A stretch of DNA of 64,000 nt from Coptis chinensis (taxonomy: Eukaryota > Streptophyta > Magnoliopsida > Ranunculales > Ranunculaceae): contig CM027379.1 of the NCBI GenBank assembly GCA_015680905.1, positions 29,840,501 to 29,904,500 of the forward strand. Reading direction: 5' to 3'. Of the stretch, positions 1-10,279 are shown in pieces. Below the pieces are notes generated by a model, which saw nothing but the letters and a program-made list of their open reading frames with translations, was not told the origin of the DNA and did no database searches. The first letter of the stretch is position 1. Every line of letters starts with the position of its first letter. The position numbers were made by a program, and so were the translations under genes.

Positions 1-520
1 TGGTCAAAGCGTCTATCTGATGCCTTATGGGCATATAGGACGGCTTTCAAAACTCTTATAGGTATGTCTCCCTTTAGACTTGTATTTGGCAAACCTTGTC
101 ATTTTTCCCGTTGAATTGGAGCACCGTGCTATGTGGGCTATAAAAAGCCTTAACTTCAATGTCAATGAGGCGGGTGTCAAGCGCAAGTTGCAATTGAATG
201 AGCTAGAAGAAATCCGTAGCGATTCTTATGATCTCGCGAAGGATTATAAAGCTAACATGAAACGTGTTCATGATAAGCAAATCTTGCGCAAAGAGTTTGT
301 GGTAGGTCAAAAAGTCTTGCTTTACAACTCCCATCTACATATTTTTCCAGGAAAATTAAAAACCCGTTGGTCTGGTCCTTTTCTGGTTACTGAAGTCACC
401 CCTCATGGGGCAATCACCTTGGTAAATCCCAAGGACAACAATGCCTTTCAAGTTAATGGCCAACGGTTGAAACATTTTCACGAGCTATTGCCCCCTGATG
501 TAGAGGAAGTCCTTTTATAG
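1..520 (+). pseudogene. Ty3/gypsy integrase C-terminal fragment (Athila type)
   Basis: The first bases encode the end of the integrase core ([11 protein letters not shown], then [15 protein letters not shown]). From about 112 the reading frame shifts by one base in a run of T and continues as [13 protein letters not shown] to the stop at 518-520. The long charged helix region (NELEEIRSDSYD, KDYKANMKRVHDKQI) and the chromatin-side tail (GQKVLLYNSHL, FPGKLKTRWSGPF, VNGQRLKHFHE) are the family's usual C-terminal landmarks. Integrase joins element cDNA to the chromosome. The frameshift makes this copy non-functional. The catalytic D,D,E residues lie upstream of the window. Confidence 0.85.
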
Positions 521-824
521 GACCCTATCTATGAGGACTGACCTTTGTCATTGGTATACTTCCTTTCATTTCCATATATTGGTAAGTGCACCATTCAGGT
601 AACCGGGCCCTCCTTATGGAGTGTGTGGTTGTAAGTACCGGATCCTAAGTCCACGTTAAACATAATTCACGTTTTCCACTCTTGCATGTTTTCTCGGATT
701 TTGAGTTATGTTTTTCTATGGTATGAATTATGCATTTATTGCTTTATTGTTTTTCTTATATTAAATCTTATTCATAAAAATAAAAATTGTTAAAATCATA
801 AAAATAGTAATTTAGGAAGTTTCG
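521..824 (+). other. Athila 3' non-coding sequence
   Basis: This AT-rich stretch follows the pol stop and ends at the solo LTR insertion. No gene is visible. It reads on to 4320 when the solo LTR is removed, because the bases flanking the insertion are near-identical (TTTCG and TATCG). Confidence 0.5.
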
Positions 825-1322
825 TGTCACACCCCGAATTTCGACAGAATTCGGAAAAACAACATTTGTTCCCGACTTTTCGATCTTCGAGGTGTGACGC
901 ACTCTCAACTCTCAAAACCCATAAACAGTTTAAATATGCGGATAATTAAAAACCAATAAAAATTTCGATTAAACAAAAGTCCTCTTCATTTCAAAAATTC
1001 ACAAATAAGATTAGGTTACAAATCTCTTTTCAATAACTCTTTATTTAAAATTACAAATGAAAATACAAAAAACATTGTCTAGACTGAGAATCTGTATCAC
1101 CTTAAGGGAAAACAAACATATCATGAAATGCAACACTAACGCAAACCACAAGCAGCAACCAGCTTTCTTCAACACTAAACCTGTCAAGACTTATCAACTA
1201 TGTTCATTTAATGAACACACCCGAGAAGCAAACATGCAAATAGGGTCAGCATTATAAACAATGCTAGTGTGAGTAGCCCTAAAATATAAATTATACTTAT
1301 ACCTATATATACACAAATCCCT

Positions 1323-1499
1323 AAGGCATTTAGTTCCTCTGCCGAGGCGCCTTAACTTCCAACCACTAATACGACATCCTTAAGTACAATAATTAAAGGC
1401 GTGTAGTTCCCACCGGCTTGGTAGCCTTAACTTCCTACTAACCACACAACTAACCATACACATAATAAAAAGGCATTTAGTTCCTCCACGAGGCGCCTT
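1323..1499 (-). repeat. Three hairpins with AAGGC/GCCTT stems and TAGTTCC in the loop
   Basis: Hairpins at 1323-1353, 1396-1438 and 1470-1499 each have the stem AAGGC...GCCTT and carry TAGTTCC shortly after the left arm. The same TAGTTCC motif sits in hairpin-like contexts in family A LTRs and internal regions. Confidence 0.5.
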
Positions 1500-1564
1500 A
1501 GGTTCTAACTAACTAATAACCAGCCAAACATATTCTATACTTACCTCATTCCATGCTCAATTAT

Positions 1565-1607
1565 AGAGTGGGTCATCTCTGCAAAAGTAATTAGTTTGAC
1601 CCACCCT
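1565..1607 (-). promoter_or_regulatory. Conserved RNA-type hairpin in the solo LTR
   Basis: The arms 1565-1574 and 1598-1607 pair over 10 positions (one G-U type pair in the sense RNA) around a 23-nt loop. The position and flanking CTGCAAAA match the hairpin at 7386-7431 in family A, while the arm sequences differ in a compensating way. The function is unknown. Confidence 0.55.
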
Positions 1608-1790
1608 TCTGCAAAACCATATACAATCATCTATCTAAAGATATATCATTAACCAACATATTACCATAATTATATTAATTAAGGCTTTCTTTGCGTGCCC
1701 CTAAAATCACGTCGTATCTATGTCTTACCTAGTTTCCCTGACTACCACAATCGCTTCCCAATGCCGAACATGTATATCCACATGCCTCCC

Positions 1791-1931
1791 CTTACATAAT
1801 GAACCACTCCGTGCGTAACTACCACGAAAATGGATGCCGCGACACCGTAACCCTCACACGAAAAGCCATTATGTAAGTATCGCCACACTATTCGCATAAA
1901 ATATCATGGCGTCTCGTTCTATTTTGCGAAT
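1791..1931 (-). repeat. Cluster of inverted repeats in the solo LTR
   Basis: CTTACATAATG (1791-1801) is the exact reverse complement of 1867-1877. The 1890-1903 segment pairs with 1920-1931 (one extra base). Together they would fold into adjacent hairpins in the predicted leader part of the LTR transcript. Confidence 0.5.
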
Positions 1932-2843
1932 GGAATAATCAAGCCACTATTCCGCTACGATTGCCCAACACATGGGTCAATCAACATCTCATATATATAC
2001 ACCCTATACAGGGGCCAATCATATCACATACGCCCACACAAGGCAAATCACATGAGTTGTGGTAGCTAGGTTCTAGGATTTTCGTTACGTAATTTATTCA
2101 GGTGTCATACATTTATATCTCAGAATAATTCTTATTCTATCTCATGCCAGTATACTTAATTGTACTGAAACTCAACGTTTCTCGTTATAATACAATCCAC
2201 ATTATCACGTGCCAATACTATTCATTGCACGATATCCAAGTATCTCTATATCAAATCTCAAAACTTATTATTTCACGTGCCAATCATATATTGCACTACA
2301 CCATATGGAATATCTCAAGCCTTCTTACATACTACAATTCATTTTAGTAGCAACTCATAATTGCAATCAATCATGTAACGTATTCATTCCATAAATTTAT
2401 GTGAACTCAATTCACCATCAAAGGCACGCATTATTTCCATTGGTGCACAATATAAGTAGTATATAAATAATCAAAATATAAGACCATTCCACCAAATATC
2501 AAAATGAAACGACTTTAAAAGAAGGAACAACTCAAGTCCAAATATCACGCATAATTATTCAAGTCCAAATCACAAGTCAAGTCAAACTGATCAACCGTCA
2601 AAAAGCCCAAAACTAAAGTCCATGAATCTAAGTCCGTATGTAACTTAATACTCAGAAAAACATATATATCTAAGTCTTATTATCCGAATTCCCTTCTTGT
2701 TACGTGCCAATATTTATATGTTTTACACACTACTTACATCAAATCTTAATTAGATAATGACAAACAAGGTTATACAATATCGACAATCTTTTATTACTAC
2801 ATTTGTCCATATTCTTAAACATGTGAAAAAAAAACTGGAAAAA

Positions 2844-2942
2844 GTCAACATTCCACAGTCAACGGTCAAAGTCAAAGTCAACACGTCATTGTCAAAGTTA
2901 ACACATCATGGTTGAAGTCAAATTGTCATTGTCAAAGTCAAA
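2844..2942 (-). promoter_or_regulatory. W-box core cluster in solo LTR U3
   Basis: Nine GTCAA motifs occur in 99 bp. On the sense (minus) strand each is TTGAC, the core bound by WRKY transcription factors. Equivalent clusters lie at the same place in the family A LTRs. Confidence 0.55.
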
Positions 2943-4319
2943 CTGTCGTTTCTATGTTCAACAGGTTCATGGTCATAGCCATGGTTCATGGCTAAGGTCA
3001 AGGTGTATGGCTCATGGGCTCATGACTAAGGAAACGGTTCGGACCCAACTAGCTGAGCCCAAACCCCAAACCTTAGAACCCAAAAGTCTACATGTTGAAA
3101 GACTCATTTGGATCTCTATTAAGTCCTATGGACTGGCCCCGAACAATATTAGAAACTGACCCAAAAACTTTAAACTGAACTGGTCCACAAATTAAAACAA
3201 AACCGGGCCTAATAAAAACAAATGAAACTGGCCCATAGAGCTTAATCTAGAAATGGCCCAACAACTTAAAACAAAACCGGGCCCAATCAAAAATAGAAAT
3301 TTCGGCCCAACAACTAATAAGCTAAGGCCCAAAAACCGAAACCGGCCCAAGGCCCAAATTCGTCATCTTCTCCTCCAAAGACCACCCACCAAATCGGCCA
3401 CCACCAGCCACCACTAATCTCCACTCGTCCAAACCAAATCGAAAATACTCAGGGGAAAAACCCCCACTACTTTAACAAAAGCGAAATCCCTAACTCCTTC
3501 AATCAATACTCTTCCTCAAATCTAGATTTGAACCATCCGCCATTAATGGCTTCTTCAAGCTTTGAACAGCCCCCCACCACTCTACAACACTCAATCAAAC
3601 ATCCACAACCAACAATTCATCAAACCAACAAATACCAAACAAGCAAAACTACAAAAGTTCCAACCACAGTATGACAGGGGACGCCATTAACGATTTCTCC
3701 AAGCTTCACTACCCCGACATCACTCAATCACCCAAAACCAAACATCAACCCAACGTCATTCAATCCTAGCCTCATCAGTAAGGGTTCACTACCCCAACAG
3801 AGTTCAAAATAAACATAGAAGACGATTTCTTGCTATTGGGCTTTATCTGCCATTAACGCCCATAAAGCTTCGACAGTTCAAAATAAAGTTTCCGATATTT
3901 AACGAAGTTTAATAATACGACAGGCACGACGTCAAATAAAACAAGATAATAAGCAATATCAATAGGCAGAAATCTTAGACAGTATACACCGATACACGAA
4001 AAACTATAAATTCGGTGAAATAGCAAAAATAGCTACTCACCTTAATGAAAAACACCACGAATCCCTCTTAGTTTGAGTTGTCTCGCTCCAACGCTCGAGA
4101 AAACAAGCCGCCTCCATTTTTATTATTTTCTTTTTTTTTCTAAGAACCCTATTCTCTAGAAAAGTGTGATTATATTCTTGGGTTTGAAACCCAAGCCCAA
4201 CACAGACTCGGGCCCAGAAATTAGGCCCACATATCCCAAATCCAATCCAGTGAATTTTAAATAAATAAATAACTTAATTAATAAATAGATAAATATGTAT
4301 TTTAAATACGGGCATTACA

Positions 4320-4912
4320 TATCGGGAGTCTGACTTTAAAAGACCCGCTTTTAAAACAAATTTTCTAAACTTCGTTGCCAAAAATTTGTTTGGGGTGGGG
4401 TGTTCATTTATGTACTGGATTGTTCAACTTTCTAGTTATGTTGTTTACGCCATTTAATTGTATTCCGATTCGGGTTGACATTATCTAGGAAATTAGAGTT
4501 CATTCGTTCGCATAACTTACGTTCTGCACGCACATTGAGGCATTTTTCATCTTCTTATATGTCATCCACAGTCGGAATAGAGTGTTTTATGGTTCATTGG
4601 ATTGGAAATTTTCTCTTGATCATTTCCATATCTCATTCACAAAAATTAGACCGGTAACGAAGCGGCAATTTTAGTTTGAAGTTGTGCTAAAAATCGAATT
4701 TTTTTGAAACTCAAATTTTGCTTGGGCCCAAGCCCACAATACAACCCAAGAACGCATCGCGTTCTTCTTCCTCACCTTCACCACCGCCATTAACATCTTT
4801 TCAACCTAGAACCTAAATAAAAAAATAATAATAAATAAAAACCTAACTTAACCCACGCCCAAATTCATTCCCAAACCATATAAATCTTCTCCAAATCATT
4901 CCCCCACCAATT
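4320..4912 (+). other. Athila internal remnant and unresolved junction
   Basis: From 4320 the sequence reads as the continuation of the Athila 3' non-coding part (GGGAGTCTGAC, then T-rich). From roughly 4680 it becomes C-rich and LTR-like (GGGCCCAAGCCC), but it does not match the intact family A LTR until about 4913. I cannot place the exact insertion boundary. No gene is visible. Confidence 0.4.
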
Positions 4913-5890
4913 CCCGCCACCATCAGTACGGTTTCACAACCAAAAATCAAACTTCCTCGCTGACACCATTAAGCCACTAAGCGCTGCTCAGAGCGTGAAC
5001 AGAGCTACAACAGTTCAAAACAACAACTATAATAAAAGGCAGTACAATTCATGGAGCTCGCGCCTCCATTAACAGAGCTCCGAAGCTTGAATTGTTCCAA
5101 CAGTTTTAATGAAGGGCATCAACAGTTCAACAGTTAACTTCAAATCCGAAATTTCAATAAAGTTTAATAAAACAGATGACTCGAATTCCAATACCACGGA
5201 TAATGAACAGTATCAATACACAGAAAACCATAAATTCGGTGAAATAGCAAAATAGCTACTCACCTTAACTAACAGCTCGACGAATTTTCCTAGCCGAATC
5301 GTCAGTGCTCCACCTCTCCAAAGAAACCGGCTTCTTTCTCATCCATTTTTATATTTTATTATCTTCAAAACCCTATTCTCTAGAACAATGTGTTTATATA
5401 TACTTGGGTCCAAACCCAAGCCCAACACCGACTTGGGCCCAAAACCAAGCCCACGTATCCCGAGTCCAATCCGACGAATTTTTAAAATAAACAATTAAAT
5501 TAATTAATTAAATAGAAAAATACGTATATAAAAAAACACGGGGTGTTATAATATACACACCTTAAAAGGATCTCGTCCCGAGATTCAAGGTAGAGTGTAG
5601 ATTAACCAAACAAACAGTACGTCAACCAATTAAAACGAGACATACGTGTATACGCAAGTATACACACCTTAAAAGGAATACACATATACGATATCATATA
5701 GATAGACATACTAATATGCAAAACACATACTTTGAAAGTGTGTCTATATACATATTGAACCCAAGAAATACGTATATACGCTAGCATACACAACTCAAAC
5801 GAATAAACGTAATTAATTTCTTCAATTACCAACACTTAATTAAAATCATTCTTTCACAGTTCAACAGATTCATATTTTCCGAGTTAAATC

Positions 5891-5949
5891 ATACTAAGAA
5901 GGCAATGTAGTTCCTCCCACACCGAGGCAGTTAGTTCCACTCTTAGTAT
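5891..5949 (-). repeat. 9-bp-stem hairpin with two TAGTTCC motifs in the loop
   Basis: ATACTAAGA (5891-5899) pairs perfectly with TCTTAGTAT (5941-5949). The 41-base loop holds TAGTTCC twice. An equivalent hairpin with the same stem lies at 42781-42839 in the second element. Confidence 0.6.
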
Positions 5950-6066
5950 TTACACATATATCGACATTTCTCTCAGTGTCTCACAAACACCACATGTTTG
6001 AAAAAAAATAAAACGTATAGACTGATTCATATTATCAACGGCCTACACTATGTCCACCATCACATA

Positions 6067-6313
6067 GGATCAAACACCTACAATGTGATGCATGCATACT
6101 AGCTCACACACCAACGATATGCAAGTATACACTGGTTCACACACCAACGATGCATACTAACTCTCTACCATCACATAGGATCAAACACCAACGATGTGTG
6201 GTATGCACACTGGATCACACTCCAACGATGTACATGTACACACTGGATCAAACTCCAACGATGCATACAGAGAGATGTTATGTATATTGGATCACACACC
6301 AACGATATACATA
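6067..6313 (-). repeat. Degenerate minisatellite, about 33-45 bp unit, seven copies
   Basis: Units start with GGATCA or a variant, followed by CACACCAACGATG-type sequence and an ATGCATAC-like tail. Open frames across it are only by-products of the repeat. The same array occurs at 43082-43325 in the related element. Confidence 0.7.
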
Positions 6314-6677
6314 ACTTGGACAATATCAAATATTTCAAATCCAACCTTTATCAAAAGGGTTTCTTTATTCCTTGGATAATTCCAATTTACTCAAATATGA
6401 AATTTTAAAATAACCATTTCTTCTTTAGTCAATACTTACTTGAAAATAGAAAACTCCGTTAGGAAAACAACACTATAACATGCAAAAATTCGATTATAAA
6501 ATTTCATAAGAAATTAACCGTTAAAACAAGCATTTTATTTTCCTAATCATATCCCAACATTCCACTATAAAAGTACACACAAAACAACAAGCTAAACCAA
6601 ATACCACAAAGAAACACTCCTACTACCCATTCACCACAATCCGAGGATCACCTAGACCTTTACTATCTAGGCTAACC

Positions 6678-6695
6678 TAAGCTCCGATACCAAAA
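6678..6695 (-). promoter_or_regulatory. Primer binding site (initiator methionine tRNA type)
   Basis: Next to the LTR end, the minus strand reads TTTTGGTATCGGAGCTTAG. This matches the plant tRNA-iMet complement TGGTATCAGAGC with one change (A to G). Reverse transcription of the element would be primed here. Confidence 0.7.
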
Positions 6696-7385
6696 TGTCA
6701 CAGCCCGATTTTCTAAACAATTAAAAATAATGAATATTTGAAATATAAATATCTCAAACATCATTATGTTCAATTGTCTAAAAACCCAGGCTATGACGGG
6801 GTGATACAACACATGTCAAAACCTAAAACCCACATCACAACAGGATCAACTTAACAACAAAAATCTCCAAATTCCTCAACTATCACTTTATTAAAAACTT
6901 TCTTCTATCCCAATACAAACATAAACAACTTTAAGAATAACAGGTCTTCAACATTGTATTTCATGTCATATGAAAATGTAACCTACGTTATTACATCTTT
7001 CCAAAAGATCATACCTAATAAACTAAACTCCCAGACTGCTCCAGGCGAGAATCCCAATCACACGCCATTCCATCTTTGCCTTCCCACCTATGTTCCCAAG
7101 AACACACCCACGCTTGCCAAAACAAAGCAAACATGGGTCGACAAAATTGAATTTGCTGGTATGAGTAGACTAACTACATATAAACATTATCATACTTTAA
7201 TTATCCAAACAACACTTTAACTCTATCATAACCTAATCATTCTCGGCTTGGAAGGCGAGTAGTTCCGGTCATCTCAACCGGCATAGTTCTTCCCAAGCAA
7301 AACTTATATTATCTTAACTCATTCAAATCACTCGTTTTAATATCTAAATAATTGAATTACACTTACCGATATCCGCCGCTGTATA

Positions 7386-7431
7386 AGGGTAGGACCGCGT
7401 CCCTGCACAAAATATTATTAAGTCCTACCCT
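7386..7431 (-). promoter_or_regulatory. Perfect 10-bp-stem hairpin in the LTR
   Basis: AGGGTAGGAC (7386-7395) pairs exactly with GTCCTACCCT (7422-7431) around a 26-nt loop. The same hairpin is at 40389-40434 and 45372-45417. A covarying version is in the solo LTR at 1565-1607. Confidence 0.7.
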
Positions 7432-7587
7432 CCTGCAAAAGAAAGTTAGAACTTCTATATAACATATGTACATATCCTATATGTATTCAAAAGTAAGCCC
7501 AAACACACTTGCATCATCAAATAAATTTCTCTTATCACTTAATCAATTACTTTTCTTATACACATATTTCACAACCTATGTACCTTA

Positions 7588-7809
7588 GGTCATTCCCGCC
7601 ACATTCAAGGAATACCCAACCTTACATTCCTGTACACTCAAGGAATACAACTAACCCGCAAGGCGAATACCTTAGTTCCTCTCTAGGGTAGTCCAAACAA
7701 TCTGGTCATTCATGGCACATTCAATGAATACCGGGTCATTCATGGCACATTCAATGAATACCCTATATAACGCTTAACGGGCCATTTATGGCACATTCAA
7801 TAAATGCCC
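7588..7809 (-). repeat. Array of hairpins with a constant loop
   Basis: Units at 7588-7616, 7704-7732, 7734-7762 and 7779-7809 each form a stem around a loop. In the last three the loop GGCACATTCA is identical while the stem changes on both sides (GGTCATTCAT with ATGAATACC, versus GGGCCATTTAT with ATAAATGCCC). Equivalent arrays are at 40593-40699 and 45576-45682. Confidence 0.65.
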
Positions 7810-8060
7810 ACCTAACATATGACATCATCAGTCATAAAACTCAAATCCAAAACTTGAGTCGTGGAGTTCTAAAAGAGTGCGGTAAATTTATTTATGCATT
7901 ATTGAACTTTATTTTATATATCATTTAAGATAACGAATGAGTATCTTGATTCCTGTATTTTTTATTTACGCGTTATTAATTTCAGGGATGTCTTAGTGTC
8001 ATAACGTTGCATATCATAAAATACTGCAAAATCACATAGTAGTTAATACACATACACACG

Positions 8061-8246
8061 TATATATAGAGGTCTTAGCCTAAAGTCAAGCATGCTAATA
8101 GCCCTAGACCTATCCAAATAACCCAAATCATAATCCGAGTTAAAAGTCAACTCTGGTCAACGGTCAAAGTCAACTCTGGTCAAAGTCAACCCTAGTCAAA
8201 GTCAACACATCATGGTCAACGTCAAAATGTCATTGTCAAAGTCAAA
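8061..8246 (-). promoter_or_regulatory. Putative LTR promoter: 12 W-box cores and TATA
   Basis: Twelve GTCAA motifs at 8146-8246 read as TTGAC on the sense strand. About 80 bases downstream in sense is TATATATA (8061-8068). Transcription would start near 8030 on the minus strand. WRKY factors bind TTGAC cores, so regulation by stress or defence is inferred. Confidence 0.5.
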
Positions 8247-9855
8247 CTGTCATTTCCATGTTCGACAAGTTTGGGGTCATAGCCATGGTTCATGGCTAAG
8301 GTCAATGTGCATGGCTCAATGGGCTCATGGTTAAGGTCATAGTCCGGACCCAACTGGCCAAGCCCAAACCTTAGAACCCGAAAGTCTAAAACCAACTTAT
8401 TAATTCTACCCGACCCAATTGGATCGATTTAAGTCCTAAGGACTGGTCCCAAGCTATATTAGAACCTGGCCCAAAAACGTTAAGTGGTTCGGTCCGAAAA
8501 CTTTAAATTAAACTGGTCCACAAATTAAAACAAAACCGGGCCCAATCAAAACTTAATTAAACTGATCCAAAAAAATACAAATGGGTTCGGCCCAAAATTA
8601 ACTGAAACCGGCCCAAGACAAAATAAAAGAAAAATAAAATGGCCCAAAGAACTTAAACATTTCGGCCTGGCCCAACAGCCACCTAAAGCCCTAAAACTAA
8701 AACCGGCCCAAGTAGCTAATTGGTTAGGCCCAAGGCCCAACCACAGCTACAGTGTCCTCTTCTCCAGCTCCATCAGCCGCTCCTCTCCACCGTCAGCCAC
8801 CCCTAACCACCACTCGACCACCTCCATCATCCTAGCGGTTTTGACCCTCCTACCAAACCAAACAACATTTATAAAACCAAAAACTCTAATCCTTTAATCT
8901 AGATTTACCCAAAACTAGATCTGTAAAGAATTTTGGACCGCCATTAATGGCTGCTCCAAGCTCTGACAGCCCCCATCAACAGCCCTCACTCACTACCCCC
9001 ATTCCTCAAACAAACAACCCACGACACCAACAAAACAGTTCACAACAACAGTTCACATAAAAATCAAAACCTCAGTATCGCAGTAATGGTGTTCGGCGCC
9101 ATTGACGCCTGTTCAAGGCTCCCAACAGCCCAACCACCGTACTCCAACCCCCAACAATCCATCAAACCCACTCATCAGTCCACAACCAAACACCAACAAC
9201 AAAAACGAGTTCAACCCGCCACCATCAGTACGGTTTCACAACCAAAAACTGGGCGCTTCCTCGCGACACCATTAGCGCCACTAGCGCCTGTTCAGAGCGT
9301 GAACAGAGCTACAACAGTTCAAAACAACAACTATAATAAAAGGCAGTACAGTTCATGGAGCTCGCGCCTCCATTAACAGAGCTCCGAAGCTTGAACTGTT
9401 CCAACAGTTTTAATGAAGGGCATCAACAGTTCAACAGTTAACTTCAAATCCGAAATTTCAATAAAGTTTAATAAAACAGATGACTCGAATTCCAATACCA
9501 CGGATAATGAACAGTATCAATACACAGAAAACCATAAATTCGGTGAAATAGCAAAATAGCTACTCACCTTAACTAACAGCTCGACGAATTTTCCTAGCCC
9601 GAATCGTCGTGCTCCACCTCTCCAAAGAAACCGGCTTCTTTCTCTTCCATTTTTATATTTTTATTATCTTCAAAACCCTATTCTCTAGAACAATGTGTTT
9701 ATATACTTGGGTCCGAAACCCAAGCCCAACACCGACTTCGGGCCCAAAACCAAGCCCACGTATCCCGAGTCCAATCCGACGAATTTTTAAAATAAACAAT
9801 TAAATTAATTAATTAAATAGAAAAATACGTATATAAAAAAACACGGGGTGTTATA

Positions 9856-10279
9856 AGGAGGATGACTCGGAGGATGAGGAGGACACGACATGTTTTGATG
9901 CTGATGCCTTGGAGAGGTGTAGGTCGGATGCAGAACGTATGGCTGTGATTCATCGTGGCATGCGTTCTCTCAATACTATTTGTGAAGACCTCCGAACTCG
10001 GCAGGCTACCATACATCATAACTTTGAGACTCGTGCCTAGCGCGAGGATGAGCGGTGGGAACAGACGACGGCAGAGATGGAAGCTCAGCGCAAGTTCCGA
10101 GACGATATGCTTGCACGCTTTCCACCCCAGGGGGGTGCTTCTTCTGAGGAGCAGTCTGTGAGGCACGAGCGTCGTTACCGTAGGACTGATGGCTCTAGCC
10201 CATCAGGAGCCCAGGAGACATCACCTTCCCATGTCCCTTCCACTACCAGCAGCGAGTGGTTTAGGAATATTATGAGTTG
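9856..10279 (+). pseudogene. Retrotransposon ORF fragment, acidic/coiled-coil C-terminus
   Basis: The frame is open from the insertion edge and begins acidic (EEDDSEDEEDTTCFDADALE). One in-frame TAG follows, then a charged helical stretch (QRKFRDDMLARF) and a low-complexity serine/threonine tail ending FRNIMS and a stop. I do not recognise a domain. It looks like the C-terminal part of an Athila-type accessory ORF whose N-terminal part was cut off by the family A insertion. It could instead belong to a separate retrotransposon fragment. Confidence 0.45.

Larger units (their letters stand above)
825..4319 (-). mobile_element. Solo LTR of a large-LTR Ty3/gypsy-like family (family B)
   Basis: On the minus strand this begins TGTAATGCCCG and ends GGGGTGTGACA, the TG...CA form of plant LTRs. 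It is flanked by TTTCG (820-824) and TATCG (4320-4324), a 4-of-5 target duplication. There is no second LTR and no internal domain, so it is a solo LTR formed by LTR-LTR recombination. Parts of it (about 2840-3340) align with the family A LTR at 8140-8760, including the GTCAA-rich block and the downstream stretch. The ends and the first kilobase differ, so I treat it as a sister family. No protein-coding region is supported inside. Confidence 0.75.
5551..6695 (-). other. Internal domain of the family A element, no coding capacity
   Basis: It starts (plus strand) with the conserved pre-LTR block ATATACACACC then TTAAAAGGATCTCGTC, which on the sense strand is the 3' end region before the downstream LTR. 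It ends at the primer binding site. Between them lie a hairpin at 5891-5949 and a minisatellite at 6067-6313. No gag or pol frame is present. Confidence 0.6.
4913..9855 (-). mobile_element. Truncated large-LTR element, family A, without gag or pol
   Basis: The layout on the plus strand is a partial LTR (4913-5550), an internal region (5551-6695) and a full LTR (6696-9855). The partial LTR closely matches the last 640 bases of the full one. The primer binding site, minisatellite and LTR ends match the better preserved element at 39721-47269, which fixes the sense strand as minus. The internal region is about 1.1 kb against 2.4 kb there and lacks the gag reading frame. The left LTR has lost its outer part, so no target duplication could be confirmed (the right flank is AGGAG). 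Confidence 0.75.
6696..9855 (-). mobile_element. Family A LTR, 3160 bp (5' LTR in sense orientation)
   Basis: On the minus strand it runs from TATAACACCCCG to GGGCTGTGACA. TATAAC is a mutated form of the usual TGTAAC start. In sense order it holds a C-rich U3, a GTCAA/W-box cluster (8146-8246), a TATA box (8061-8068), a hairpin array (7588-7809), a strong hairpin (7386-7431) and the primer site just beyond its end. No gene is supported inside. Confidence 0.75.

Noticed and set aside
2144-2394. Overlapping frames in the solo LTR
   Set aside because: AT-rich LTR sequence on the antisense strand, with no codon bias or domain.
6067-6313. CRISPR-like repeat array
   Set aside because: Units are degenerate and vary in length, with no uniform spacers; the context is a plant retrotransposon.
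6194-6408. Open frames across the GGATCA/CCAACGATG array (also 43114-43424)
   Set aside because: They exist because the minisatellite lacks stops in some frames; there is no domain or codon signal, and the frame is not kept between the two copies.
9086-9376. 96-residue plus-strand frame
   Set aside because: It lies in the C-rich U3 of the large LTR, antisense to it; low complexity and broken in the sister LTR.
825-9855. One single 5' LTR running from 825 to 5550
   Set aside because: The segment 825-4319 has its own TG...CA ends and a near-matching duplication, and its first kilobase does not align with the family A LTR, so two insertions fit better.
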